Shown here: positions 1-13,055 of the stretch, piece after piece
How positions within the stretch are numbered: the first letter of the stretch is position 1
How the letters are laid out: the number at the start of each line of letters is the position of its first letter
From: Neodiprion pinetum
Lineage: Eukaryota > Arthropoda > Insecta > Hymenoptera > Diprionidae
DNA: 64,000 nucleotides
Assembly: GCF_021155775.2 (NCBI RefSeq)
Contig: NC_060232.1
Span: 24,807,922-24,871,921, forward strand
Direction: 5' to 3'
Translations under genes and position numbers: made by a program
The notes under the pieces: model-generated
What the model saw: only the letters and a program-made list of their open reading frames with translations
The model's database searches: none
Told to the model about the DNA's origin: nothing

Positions 1-33
1 GGAGCCAGTAATCGAACCTGGCGTCTAGAGAGA
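1..33 (-). repeat. Inverted 3' part of the same SINE-like repeat
   Basis: Read on the minus strand, this matches the B-box segment at 119-151 (shared core TCTAGACGCCAGGTTCGATT). It is cut off by the window edge, so it could be a second SINE copy in opposite orientation or the edge of a larger inverted structure. Confidence 0.55.
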
Positions 34-74
34 GGAAATTCACTGGTGATGAGAGAAATTAATGACAACAGAGT

Positions 75-152
75 CAGGGCGGCTAGGTGGTCTAGTGGAG
101 TAAATCTCCGGTAAAGCATCTCTAGACGCCAGGTTCGATTCTTGACTCCGTC
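75..152 (+). repeat. tRNA-derived SINE fragment
   Basis: The stretch carries an A-box-like motif (TGGTCTAGTGG, 88-98) and a B-box-like motif (GGTTCGATTC, 132-141), spaced as in a pol III internal promoter of a tRNA-derived SINE. The cloverleaf does not fold as a functional tRNA, so I call it a SINE piece. The last 30 bases recur inverted at positions 1-33 of the window. Confidence 0.6.
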
Positions 153-299
153 GTTGATTTTTCGAAATCACCAAATTTTCGAATTTTACATTCTTTCAGT
201 TGTTCAACATGCTTTGAATATAGAACAAACAAATGGTTTGTTTATAACAACGCTTGGATAAAATCGACAGTCATGGAAAAGCAAGCGAATTGACAGGAC

Positions 300-495
300 G
301 TGTTCACCCTCTCCGCCTTTCCGAGGCTTCACCCCAACATACATATAAAGCAAAACGGATTATTCCGTTTTGTCCAAGATTGTCCGTATTATCCGAAGAT
401 ACACCTCGGCCAATTCAGTGTTCGAATGAAATGGGCGTCTCGGATAATGCGGAACATCGGTTAATCGAAGGTCGGATAAGCGAGATTCTACTGTA
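300..495 (-). mobile_element. Pogo/Tigger-like DNA transposon end (degenerate)
   Basis: On the minus strand the sequence starting near 493 reads CAGTAGAATCTCGCTTATCC after a TA dinucleotide. This resembles the terminal inverted repeats of pogo/Tigger elements. Variants of TCCGATAATRCGG-like words follow at about 385-475. No transposase frame and no second terminus were found, so it is a fragment or a short non-autonomous copy. Confidence 0.45.
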
Positions 496-651
496 TAAGG
501 TTCGTCATTATGTCCCGTGAAATTGGACTTTTCAAACGTATTCCACATAGTATTCCAAATACGCGTCGAAGTTTTTATCACCAAATATAACTCAAGAAAC
601 GTTTATACAAATAATAAACTTTTCGAAACAATATGGTAATAATGAATCATG

Positions 652-3600
652 TCTACTTACCAGACCTCCCAGCATCTCTGCTCTTTTTAGATTTGCTATC
701 AACGTGCTTTTTGTCATCTTCGGATTCAGAACTAGATTCGACTTTACTTTTGTCCGATTTGTCGTCGTCTGTTGATTCCTTTCGAGATTTCCTTGATTTC
801 TCGATCCGTTTTTCTTTCTTCTTGTCTAAAATTGTAAATCAGGATTGATTGAGGATAGCTAAATGACTGAATGATTAATATATTTTCAACAAAATGTAAT
901 CAAGGTTCATTGTACGTGTCTTAACAGTTTATCAAAGGTAAATGAAATGAAATCGCATTTAGAAAGTTCTTAATTTCGAGTAACTGACTGATTCTATACA
1001 GATAAATATTTTCATTGCTGTAAATCTTACTTTCATCATCGCTGTTTTCGGAGATTGAAGATTCATCCCTCCTGTCTCTTTTTATTCTCTTGTTTATTTC
1101 ATCAACTGATTTCTTCTTCAAGGACGGAAGTTCAACCAATTTGTGAGTTAGTTTTTTATCGTCAGCTGTAACCTTGAGCAACTTCAATGGTCTCTCTTCT
1201 TTCTTCAGCTGGAAAACATCACTGGACGAAAGAGCAGTTTCTACAGACTTAGGTGAATCGTCTTTATTATCTCTGGAACCAATATATAATGATTTGTTAG
1301 ATCTTCATAAATCCTCATCAATTTGAAATGATTACATACAACTTCTATTAATGTTACCTAGATGGAGTTTGTTTAATCCTGGCTGCAGCAGCTATGATGT
1401 CTTCAGTTTTTTTAAACGGTGATGGGGTTCGAGACAAGCTCTTTGAGAACTAGAACAAGATAGGTATACTCATTAGATAATGTTCATGATCGTGATAAAT
1501 ATATAAATGCATGCATGGAATGATCGTTGAGTAATGAAGAATAAAAATATAATAATTACCCTGTGCCTCGTAACAGGAAGTATTGTAGTTGGCGGTTTTT
1601 TGGGTGAAACAATGGTTTCTAATTTTTTTGGGACAACAGGTTCAATTTTTCGAACTTCTTTCTCCGGACGTATAATTGGAACTTCTTCTTTTGAAATCTT
1701 TTCCTTTTCTTTTTTCTTGTTGACGTCTTCTAAAATTTCTCGCTCTTTCACTTCCTGCGTTGGTTGTTTTATTTCCGGTAACCTTCTGCTAATTAAACAT
1801 TGATTACAATTAATTTTTTTCAATCAATCATTGTGCCAAAACTGGACAAAGTTTTATACATAAGTACACTGTAACATTTCCTTTGTATAGAATCTGATTA
1901 CCTCAAAGTTCAACCTTTAATCGATAAAATAACACTATTTATATCCGGTCTATAGATTAGACATACATAACATTTGTCTGCAACATAATACTCTTATACA
2001 GAGATCTTGTGAAATGTATCCTTCCAAGCTGCGAGAGGCGTCACAATACTTTACATTAACTGTTGTTAGTTGGCCCCCCCCCCCTAGAGTATAATGGGAT
2101 CACATCACATGATTTTTTCAGTATGCGCTGTGTCGATATTAGGTTCAAATTTCTTAAATTTGCTTTGAGATACTTTTTGTATTAATTTTCAACATATTTC
2201 AAAAAACATCAAAGCTACTGTGATTTTTTTGGCTTAACAATCATCATAAGGATAAATGCAGAAAACATATTTTTCCGTTGAAGCTTAACAAGAATAAGAA
2301 TACACCGAACTCAACGTGAAAAATTGGACTAAATCGGAGCGACTTGAAGATATGGAAAAAAATTGTACAACTAATTCTATTTCTGTTATTTCGAATGTTT
2401 TCTTCTTTCTTCAAGCTTCTTTCTCTTTCAATTTCTGACTTGCAGATTTTCCGCCACATACATTTACTTTTGTATAGCATTTACACATGCAAGCAATCAT
2501 AACACAAATTATAGTGTGATTAACTTGATAAAAAAACAAATTCATGCTTCAAAAATCGCGATCAATACGTCACTCACCTGGTTGATTGTTCCTCATCACT
2601 AGAGGAACTACTCTCTGTACTTTGCGAGCTACTTGATTTAGATCGTCCGTTTCGCAACATCTTCTGAGGTCTCCTCTCATCCTGTTTCTTGGCAGGTTCA
2701 TCTACCACAGGTTTCTTCTCCTTTGGTTTTTCCCTCACCTCCTTATCTGGAGATCGCTTGTAGGGCTTAGAACGCTCCAACGATGATTTGGGCTCCTTCG
2801 ACCTTGCTCTGGATCTATCAGGTGACGTCTTACGGTCTTTGTTTTCCTTTGGTTCTCGGGACCTGTCGCGCCTGCTAGATCTGTCACGGGAGGAAGATCT
2901 ATCGTACCTGTTCGATCGATCCCGACGTTCCGGTGACCGTCTGCTGTCTCGCCGGTCAACGGATCTGTGCCGATCGTGTCGTTCGGACGACCTTCTTCGG
3001 CGATCAGGTGATGACCTCCATCTGCGTCGATCCCCTGGGCTAGGTGAACGTCGACGATCATATCTTCCTGGGCTACGACGCGGTGGGCTTCTGGTTGTAA
3101 AGAAAACTGTTTAAGAAACTTTGTCTACAAAACCAGAGCAATACGCAGACTTGTGTACAAAACTTTCCGAGTTTTCTGATATTGTCGAAATTTCCAGATT
3201 TTTCATAACACTCAAACTGTACATGTGCAAGTTTAGAGGTCCGTCAGTATGTGATTCAATGTCTTTATTGGGTTTACTCAGTTGTATGAGAATCTTAAAT
3301 AATCCCTTTTCTATACATGTGCACACAATATCAGGAATCTAAATTAAATATGTTACCTTCGTCGGCTTGGAGCTCTCCGCACAGATGGTGGCCTCATGCT
3401 TCTCCCACCACTGTATCGATCAACCCTGTCTCTTTCTCTATCCCTGTCACGATCGCGATCGCGATCCCGCCTCCTGTCTCGCTCTTTTTCAAAAGACGAT
3501 CGTCTGAAAGAATAATGGCATGATTATATATAATTGATAAAGATATTTTATGCTCATTATAAAAGTTTAAGATGTTTTCAGTGTAATACCTTCTGTTTCT

Positions 3601-6600
3601 ATCTCGGGATCTGTCCCTATCTTTAGATCTATCATTCCTGGGTGAAGGGCTCCTTCTTTTAGGAGCAGATTTTCTTTCACGACTTGAATCAGAATCACTA
3701 CCACTTTCATCTTTATTGGTCTTTCTGTAAGATCGTTTAGCTTGCACACCATCTTTTTTCTTACGGATTTCAAAATCGTTTTTGTCTTTTGCTCCTTTCT
3801 CTATGTCTGATCCTGAACTACTGCTCGAACTCACATCACGCTTCCTATTAGAGTCAATATGTTCTTTTCGTTTTTCGGGAGTCTTGGATCGTGATTTCGA
3901 TGACGCCGAATCGCTTGAATCAGACCGTGATTTTCTAGACTTGCTGCGATCAATGCTCTTTGATCTTGATTTCTTGGAACGAATTGGCGATTTTGAACGT
4001 GATTTTCTCGATTTTGAAATAGGAGACTTCGATTTTGACCTTCTTGACTTTGATCGATCTTGAGATCGTGATCTTGACCTTCTGGTTTTTGACTTGGACC
4101 GAGATCGTCTTGTTCGTGATTTAGAACGTGATCGTCGTGATTTTGATACAGGCGATCGTGACTTCTTAGATTTTGAAATCGGCGATTTTGACCTGGATTT
4201 TTTCGATTTACCAGCAGGTGACTTTGATGGTGATTTTTTGGAAAGTTTTTCTGCGAGTTCTACAGATGGAGAACGGTTTATCTTTTTCTTGCCGTCAGCG
4301 ATGCTCATTAGCTTTGCTTGTAGCCGTGATATAGCAACTGCTGCCTCTCTGAAGGAATAAATTTATTAGGTTCGACTATTTTCAAAATCATTAGTATACG
4401 GTTGACTCTATTCAAATGTAAGAATCAATACAATTTTGAATTATATACTACTAGGTCTGAAAACTCACGGTTTAGTTTTAACAGGCATTAGCGGTATTGC
4501 ATTGTCAAGTTGAGGCGAATCTTCTCTTTCAGTTTTGACCTCAGTCATTTCTTTACCGTTGTCCTTTGATGAGGATTTTGCCGGTGATCTTGAACTTGAT
4601 CTTCTTTTACGGCTTGAACGATCTCTATCTCTATGGCGATCCCGTGATCTGCTCCGTTTATTCCTGCATTAGAACCTTACTTGAATTTGTGACGCAATTT
4701 AAATAATCGTTAATACTTTTAAATCTTGTAAAATAATAAAAAATGTTAGACATAGGACACACGACATGTTATATAGGTATTAAAAGTTGTTATAAGATAC
4801 ATTATGATTGACGTTCAAGCATTATACAAGTGGAAATTTACAAGGGTAATTTAAGGAAAGGTTACTGTAATCAGGGAACTTTGGTAATATGGGGGAACTC
4901 GTGCTACTGTCAAAAAACACTAATTTGGTGTCCCACTTTGAATTCGTTGCAACTTATGTATGTTGTAGAATATTGAAAACTAAAAGACACGTATTGTTTT
5001 TTTTTATTGGTGGAAGACCAATTTAAAAGGGTGAAAACGATCCCCAAAGATGGGCAACCACTAGGGTGATACCTTCATGCGCTTGATGTATTTGAATGAA
5101 ACCAACACTGCAATGTTTCTATTGATGAATGAAACATTTTAGCGTTGGTTTTATTCTAATACATCAAGCGTTGCTATCCGTAACTGAGAAACCATCCCAC
5201 TGAATGTCCATCTTTGCAAGTCATTTTTCCCCCTTTAAATAGTTTTTCAGCTGATAAAAAACAATACGTACCTCTTAACTTTCAATGTCCTACAACATAC
5301 ATGAGTTGCAACGAAATCGGTGGGATACACCAAACTGATGTTCCTTGTATGTAGAGCTGTTCAGTGTTGGAAATTTGTATCAACTTGTAATATAAATAAT
5401 TAATCTAGTATAAAAAAAACAGCTAGTTCGGTATTAAGTACAATGGTAATTCGTATGTATTTCAGTATTTCGAACTCTGTATTGACAAACGATATCATTA
5501 TTCAATAATCCTTCAGTGGAGTTTGGATTCAGTTAAGACGTATGCCGGAAAATTGAATGATATACCATTAACACAGGAAGACAAGAAGGATAGCAGCGAA
5601 TGACACAATTCCACCAATAATATACAAACAAACAGTGACCATTGAAGACAGTGCCAAAAAAATTCGAAGCAGAGTTAAAAATAAAAGTTGTACAAATTTA
5701 AATGACTGACCTGTCCCTGTCACGATCTCGGCTACGATCCCTTCGTCTTTCTTTAGATGATCCTCGGTCTTTTTCTTCTTTCTTCAACTTTGCTGATTCT
5801 GCATCATCCTTTTCCTTCTCGCGTTCTTTTTCCTTTTCTTTCTCTGCTAGCGATGCTTGCAGCTTCTCTTGTTCTTCCTGTTAATAATATTTCATACTTT
5901 AAGAACAAAGAAAATCTTTGCACTTCTCACAATTACAAACATGAATAAATTACTAGCTTGATGGTGAATATAAGGAGTTACAATTCAAAATTGTTTTCGT
6001 CAAGCATTTACACGTATTCATGCGCACTGAATAAAGATTACAGCTAGCAACAATAAAGTTGTAAAACTGTGCCGATATTAGCTGAACCATGCAATTCCTC
6101 ACGGTTACAACTAGATCATCTGTAAAAACCTACAATGCTTGTCAGACATTTTTTTTTAGTCATCAACAAACAGCAGTTCAATTGATAAACAATAGATCAC
6201 GTTTACAGAGTCAAGGCTGTCTTAGATGCAGCACCATCTGATTATAATTGGCATGTTCAAAAATGGTATGGAATTCACTCCTCCTAAAGTCAGTATACAC
6301 ACCTATACCAGGTGAAGTATAATATTCAAAAGGTGATTTTACTTGATAAGTTTATGCTATGAAAATTTCGAGAGTAATACATAGAAAGTATAGTTACCAG
6401 ACGTTTCTTGATTTGATCTTTCTTCTGTTGCAAAAAAGCTTCTGGGATGCCAGTGATGCTTTCTTGTGCAGAGACCAACAGGTCCCAAAGTTCGCCCATG
6501 AATGATCGGGCATTTCTGCCAGTCAGGAAACCTGTCAGATTGATCTGCATTTTTCGAGGATCAGGAAACTGTAAAGTACATAGTTTTTGGTGTGAATTAT

Positions 6601-9600
6601 AGGCAATATTCCATAAAATTTTCATTCATATAAAAAAAAAAAAAAAAATTGTGCCCATATAAAAATTCAGCGAACTGCAATTTTAGGGCAATATCAGAAC
6701 TGTTAAAACTATAATTATAATCCATTACCTGAACCTAAATTAGTAAAAAAATGGTCCTAAATCAGAATAGCGTGAAAAATATTGTTTCTCAAATTTTATT
6801 GTAAACAATTCCTCAGTAAACATAGATGCTTTTCCCCCTCGAAAAGCACAAAAGCTTGTTAGAACCCTAAAACGTCAATCTTACCACAACTGTAGTTATC
6901 AAGTATCCGCAGCTCAGATCATTTCACATCGATGATGCCTAAATAAAAAACTAATATAAAAACAGAAATATCATTACAAACAGCTGATTACGAGAATGTG
7001 ATTTTGAAATGTTACGGTGGTACAAAGCTATAATGTAAAAATATTGATTAGACACGTGGATACAATGATTATTAGCTGAAAAACGAAGAATCGATAGAAA
7101 AGTATAAGTATATATCATCAAGAAACCAACCTGTCATAATGACAAGGATTGTCACAACATGTGCGAATATGATGCTTGTCTACCAATCCCACTCTCCAAG
7201 CTTTGATCACTTCACTTCCACCTTGAAAGGATGGACAGTTGAGATCGAACAGCAATAGTTCAGAAAGTCCCTTCCCCCCCCGTTGACTAAAGAAGAGCCG
7301 CAGGTGTGTCTTCAATGTTGGGTCGCTCTCATTGGTCAACGGTGACCCTGACCAAGGCCTGCAGATGTTTGTCATCTTTGGAATGAAGGGAAACTGCCGG
7401 TGATAACCAAGGTCCATGGTTCAAGGCCACCAAGGCCTTTCTGCTGCGTCGACAGCCAGTCAGTTGAATTGCCTCGGAAGAGGCAACTCGGTTTCCACGA
7501 AGAGGTGGTGCACGCGTCAACATGACGCAAAGCCTTGATTGAGGCTCTCCAGGATGATGAGGAACTCGTTCGCACGGACAAGATGTTGCAGTAGAAAAAC
7601 GTAGCTGGTCTCTGGGTGACGATGACGGGGAATGGTGACTCCGCTAAGGCGGAGGTTGCTAGATGGTGAAGAATCGGCAACTGCGGCAGCTGTCCTTAGC
7701 TGCTGATGCGATGTGGTACGACGTAGAAGACGGATCACGCTATGGTTGACGGTTGATAGAAAGGCGGCCAATCGGATGCAGAGAGGAACACATCCGAATG
7801 CCATTGGGACAAAAGGGTTGAGCCCCCGCAACGGTTTCTACTTATAATAATGGGGAATTCAAAGAGACGTGATAAGACTTGTCATATATAGTGCAATTCA
7901 ACAATTTTCACCTACGCACTTCACTTTTTTTTTTTTATGTCAAAGTCTGCTTTGTTTTGTTAAATCTACCGCTAAGATCACTACATTACATAGAAGGAAT
8001 GATACTTCCAAATTTAATTATTAAGGCTGTTACATGATGATGTTGCGATAAATAAATTTCACGTCCTTCAGAAAGGCAATAATACGTTCTGCTTCATTTT
8101 TTCCTTGCTGAGCAAGAAATGCATTGTTTGACCAATGAGTAGGATGTTTATGAGTGTTTCAACACCAAATTAGCATCCCAAGATTCATTCATTGTAATAG
8201 TAGCAAATTTAAGAATTTAAAGCTATTAGAAGGTGCGAAACTACATCTTATTGTCAATAATATGACAATTCTAGGTTTCTCAGACATGAATGACAATTTT
8301 GATCAGGACAATTCTGAAGTTACACAAAATGACGATGCATCAAAAAAGTACAAAACAAGTCTAACCAAATTTGCTAAAATCATACAACTCAAACCTTTCG
8401 AAACTTTAATCATAAAGTATTTGCCAAAATGTTTTCTGTAATCCAAGATAAGATTCTTGAACTGGAAACATTCATATCAAATCAGGTGCTACATAAACGA
8501 TGAATTCATTCCAAAGATATGTGGGACTTTTACCCGAAATATGGATTTATGCTTTCACAGTTCGAATGTTTTAGTTGATTTGAACAATAAAAATCAAAAC
8601 AAAAGTAATCAAATCATTAAACTGATTTTTATCAATGATAATACAATTATTATTTTTTATTGCGCAGTAATTCTCTTGGTCAGGGGCCATATCAGACAGA
8701 CTACTGTAAATTTACAAGATTGAAGTCAGTGATATTACTGTAACAAAACATTGAAAAAAGATTACTAGGTTGCAATTGTAGATTGACTTCGAAAAAGTTT
8801 AGTTTCCAAAGTATGAAAAATTTTGCCTTACGATGTACTGAATTTCAAAAAATCCCAACGTTACAGAATAGCGTATTTTGAAAAAAAAAAAATAATGTAT
8901 TATTATATTAATATTCCAAACATCAACCTCATGTCTATTTATCAAAAGATCTTATAACGTGGACTGATTGTTTCAACTATTTTTTGAATCTACGCTCAAT
9001 TGGAAGAAAAAACCAATGTATTTGTATAATATTTACTAGAAAGACTGTTCTTTGAGCCCTGAATTTATTTTTCTGCGTTATAAGTATGTTTTTAAAATTA
9101 AATGACTGGTGTTTTGAAACAGAAACAGAGATACTCATATTTGAGATGTGGAAATATATCATTGGACAAATTTCTTTGAGGAAACATTCTAGACATGTGA
9201 TCGCCATCGCCATTGCCAAGCGTTTCTTGCAATTTTTATCGAACTCCATGATTGTGTACAGCAGAATTATTGAGAAAACTGCATACCATAATTCAGTTAT
9301 CACCCAACAGAATTACTGAGCCAAATTTCTTCGTTGAAGTTATTGAAAACTTAATGAAAAACACCTTACAATTATCGGTTTGACATTTTTGTAACTGTCA
9401 AGATGAAGTGCACATAATTCATTGGTACGAGCAGCTGAGTGTGATCGCATATCTTTTTGTCCGGACTATATCTATGATAATGTGTGTCAAAGTAAATGTT
9501 CTATGCTGAGGGGAAAAAGCCGAGTATACAAACTGCTTATTCAATTATTTAGACCATTCTATCCATTTAAATCAAAAAGAAAATAAGTAACGATTTAAAA

Positions 9601-10962
9601 CAAAAAGGATATTCTAAATGTTCTTACCTTTTCCTCCAGCTGGTTGTAGACGAACTCAACCACTACATCATCTTCCATGCCAAGGATCTGATTTATTTTG
9701 GTAGTAATCCAGGGCTTAATAACATCCAATTTTACTTTGCTCATGTCTACCTGTAATTTGTAATTATTTTTTTTCAATACTCGTACCGTATCATTCACTT
9801 TTGATTGAAATAAAATGATCTAGTAACCTACTCACAGCTAATAAAGTACAAGGTTGAACTTAGTAACGTAATTTATTACAATGCTGAAGTTAGTAACGTT
9901 AACGTATGAAAAAAATCATTATTGCGCAATTTTAGAATAACTTTGAAGGAGTTGGCTTTTTAAAATAAGAGTATGTTTACTTGATCACAGTTTACTACAT
10001 TTCAGACATTCCTAAAGGTGCAAAGTAATGATTTCTCCTAAACATGCATCGTTACAGTAATGTTACCAACTTCATCCCCATAATTTATTGATGTCCTGTT
10101 CAAGTAGAGACAAGAAAATCACTAAGTTTTCAGTGTTAGCAAACTACGTACCAAGTGACGTTACACATGATTCGTTGACATTAATTCAAAATACATTACC
10201 GATATGCAATGGTATTGAAAGACGAAATATTGAAACTAATTACTGTCCGTTTACTAAAAGAAAGGTTAGAGATGAATCCTAAGAAACCGGATTAAAAAAA
10301 TACACAAGTATTGGCTTGACAGTAAGATCGTCATTATAGAATAAAGGTTCATTAGATGTGATGACACATGACTATTGATAAGAGTGAATATGTGAATATG
10401 TTAAAATATCACAAAAGTGCCGCGTGCTGCAAGGGAGTTGCGTTTCATGTATATTTCACAACACTCTAAACGCGTCAGACATTAACAGCATGGTTCTTAC
10501 TTCACGTGTATGTTTTGGATTTGGATTGCAACCGAATATAATAATTCATAAAAGCTTTGACTGCAGTTCAACTGATCTATGCTTGTCCGGACATCGGTTA
10601 AAAATTCAAGACACGTCCGCAGCATTAAAATATTAACGGAAAGTATTTCAGTTGTGAAAATTGACTGAAAGTGGCGAGTCACTCACGAGGGGCTTCGAAT
10701 GAAACCCCATTATGAAATACTAATATATTTTTAGTTGGATCTGGAAAGTTCAATTGCTAAGTATAACCCTACCTTTTGAGTTAGAGAATCACCAAATTTC
10801 ATCTGCTTCAACAATTTCTTCTCCTTATCGCTGAACCGCGTATCCTGCGATGCCGTGGTCCCCTGTAAATACATATGCAAAAACAGTTAGTGAAGATAAC
10901 ACACAATGTAAAGATGTGATATTGTATGAAAAATACGCGCAAGATCTCACCGTGTACATCAT
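652..10962 (-). CDS. SRRM1: SRRM1-like serine/arginine repetitive matrix protein (3' end uncertain)
   Basis: Splicing coactivator of exon-joining complexes, nuclear. Thirteen exons on the minus strand: 10962-10951, 10862-10773, 9750-9628, 6568-6398, 5877-5711, 4663-4469, 4348-3590, 3503-3357, 3090-2578, 1788-1560, 1449-1358, 1272-1031 and 825-661, all phase-consistent. The protein starts MMYTGTTASQDTRFSDKEKK. From residue 35 (VDMSKVKLDVIKPWIT) to about 125 (INLTGFLTGRNA, FMGELWDLL) it has the PWI nucleic-acid-binding domain typical of SRRM1. The rest is highly charged: K/E/D-rich, then long RS and RD repeats, then Ser-rich and basic tails. About 968 codons are visible. The last exon ends GGTCTG|GTAAGT. 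Either this is a donor and further exons lie beyond position 1, or translation stops at TAG (652-654). The conserved SRRM1 C-terminal end was not found, which favours continuation. Confidence 0.88.
4914..5347. mobile_element. Foldback (MITE-like) inverted-repeat element in SRRM1 intron
   Basis: The stretch folds back on itself along nearly its whole length. The left outer arm (AATTTGGTGTCCCAC, about 4922-4936) pairs with GTGGGATACACCAAACT (about 5320-5337). Inner segments pair as well, for example TTGCAAC..TATGTATGTTGTA (about 4950-4970) with 5289-5310, and CGCTTGATGTATT (about 5080) with AATACATCAAGCG (about 5158-5170). The loop is near 5120. The arms are roughly 80-85% matched by eye. No coding potential is seen. 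This is the form of a MITE/foldback element and could also give a long hairpin in the pre-mRNA. Confidence 0.7.
7130..7860. repeat. GC-richer insertion-like block in SRRM1 intron, origin unknown
   Basis: Base composition is visibly more GC-rich than the flanking AT-rich intron, and several overlapping frames of about 100 codons stay open on the minus strand. None resembles a known domain. It is probably an inserted repeat or a processed fragment rather than a host gene. No terminal repeats or target-site duplication were recognised. Confidence 0.35.
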
Positions 10963-11451
10963 CTCTGCCGGTTGTTACAATCGCTGCTAAGCCTGAAATT
11001 GGACGAGGGCGAAAGGCCTGCTGCGCGTTGTGTACGCTCGGGAACAGTAAACCTGTATTTTAAGGTTGCAGAAGAAACGGCATAATGACGTTGAGTCACT
11101 AGGAAATATAATTTTAGATGGTGGAGTGAAACGTACCCAGTTGATGATATTTTTAGCGACAAAATATGTACGATTATTTCGTTTCAGCACACATTCGCAA
11201 ACAACAGTTGACTCTGCGATACTAGTCAATCTAACAACATGGCTATGGCTAATGGCTGCGGCGATGCTGCTTACTTTTCCTGCTTACATTGCTGCCGCAC
11301 GGTGTTGCCAGATGGTACACGTAATGCGTCTATTGGCCGACGACGGCGCGATCTACCGGCTATTTCCTGAGTTATTCTCTCTGGCCGCGGTTTGGAACCA
11401 TAGACTTAATTAATTTGGAACCAAGCGCGGATTTGGACGGCTGCCGATCAG

Positions 11452-11564
11452 TCTGCTCATGTCCGCTCTGTGAGTTCGGTAAGATTACGTATACGGGAAT
11501 CATTAGAAGAAACTTCAGAATCTAAACAAATGGATTCAGAAAAAATGGAAGATTCTCCACTTTG
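11452..11564 (+). other. Candidate exon divergent from SRRM1, unidentified
   Basis: After a GATCAG acceptor-like site an open frame runs to a strong donor (TTTG|GTAAGT at 11565). It includes an ATG at 11530 reading MDSEKMEDSPLW. It lies about 0.5 kb upstream of the SRRM1 start in the opposite direction, as expected for a divergent first exon. No continuing exon was recognised before Rec8, so it may belong to a non-coding or chance frame. Confidence 0.25.
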
Positions 11565-12599
11565 GTAAGTGTATAATATAGTTCGTTGTCGCCTTCACCA
11601 GCCAGCTTTGACATGGACAAAATATGTCGTTTGGCCGTTTCAGAATTTTTCAAATCGTTCAATGCATTAATTAAGAGTCAACCGTGTCATGACAAATATT
11701 TCGGGAATATGTCCTTGCGCCTAAAGAAGTCAGATCGCTGCATCAGACACACTCGACAGTTTCATAGGGTTCGGACGCTATACTTTGTTGTGTAATGACT
11801 GGATTAATTCTCGTAAAAACAAAACCCGAGAAAATAGATACGAGAAAATATTACCCCAAATTATTCATTTTGATCAGAATATTTGTCATCGGTTTATCAC
11901 GTTCTTAAGCAGTAACACCAGTCTCGGATTTTAGAAATTTCGATTTCTTTTATATTCGGCTTAAACAATACTTTGGGGTCATGAAAACAATATCCAGTTG
12001 GTCCTATAGTGAAAAAAAAATGTTAAAAGCTTCAATTCTCGTTTTTGCCACAGTGTATCGGAGCGCGCGCTGATCGTGAGTGCTCGTAAAACTTTAAACG
12101 CAATTTTTTCGAAACCACTTTTCAAAGTGGAAGGACAGATTACTTGAACACCGTTGTATGGATCGATTTGAAATTTTGACAATCGCTTCACAATACATTC
12201 TATATGGAATTACGTCGCCGTTTTTTTATTTAATGTAAATTTTGTTTTTTTTTTCAATTTATTGCTTATTGATTGGCCAAAAACCTACTCATTTCTTTTC
12301 AAACGTGCACCATTTCTACAAAATTAGATTGAAAAAAAGCCCCTGCGTGCTTCCAGAACAATAGGATATATGTAGATTATAAATTTTTTTTATATCTTGT
12401 GTCAGGTCTTATAGTTTATGAGAAATCCATCCTCTCGTGAAGGAGTTTTAAAGAAAGGCTAAAAAATTATATTAGCCAAAAGTATTGACTTTTGACAGGT
12501 TTACTTAATGGTATTTCTTATGTTTTTATTTGACACCTTTATTTTCATCCCGCTTTCTGCCTGTGGACAATACTTTTACCGAATTTTGCGAGGAGAGGC

Positions 12600-13055
12600 C
12601 CTTTTATGATCAGTGTGCTTAATTGTTCCATCTATGGACCCACTTATAAACTGACCATTTACAATCTACTTTTTTAACATTGCATATGAAATATTGTACT
12701 TCCAACTTTTGTGAGTTCTTACGAATACATAATTTTTTGCATAATGCACCTGTTATATAAGAAATCAAAATTATATATGCAACCTCAATTTCACGTGATT
12801 AAATTTCAATAACTACTAACATAGTATCAATATTTCAGATGCCTTGTATGTGTTTATTTTCACAATTTTTAAATATCAAATTAGATAACTGATTCATCAA
12901 TTTAAAAAGATTTCATCAAATCGATTATCATGTGACTACTTGATAGGAAATTCTGATTTTTGACACGTGGTGTAGGTTTATGAATAGCTATACATAAACG
13001 TGTCTAATAGTTCGATGTTCGATTGCGCAACTTTGAAACAAAGCACAAAATCATC
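12600..13055 (+). repeat. Dispersed repeat of about 440 bp, copy A
   Basis: Collinear with 14390-14845. Shared blocks include AACTGACCATTTA, GAGTTCTTA/TAAGTTCTTA plus AATACATAAT, TTTTTTGCA..TGCACCT, AACCTCAATT, ACATAGTAT, ATCATGTGACTA and AACGTGTCTA. Identity is roughly 75-80% by eye. The rest of 11600-13860 shows no gene I can support. Confidence 0.7.

Noticed and set aside
360..584. 74-codon minus-strand frame near the window start
   Set aside because: It lies across the pogo/Tigger-like terminal sequence and is explained by it.
11066..11413. 115-codon plus-strand frame upstream of SRRM1
   Set aside because: It overlaps the SRRM1 promoter and 5' region, has no recognisable domain and no supporting splice or Kozak context.
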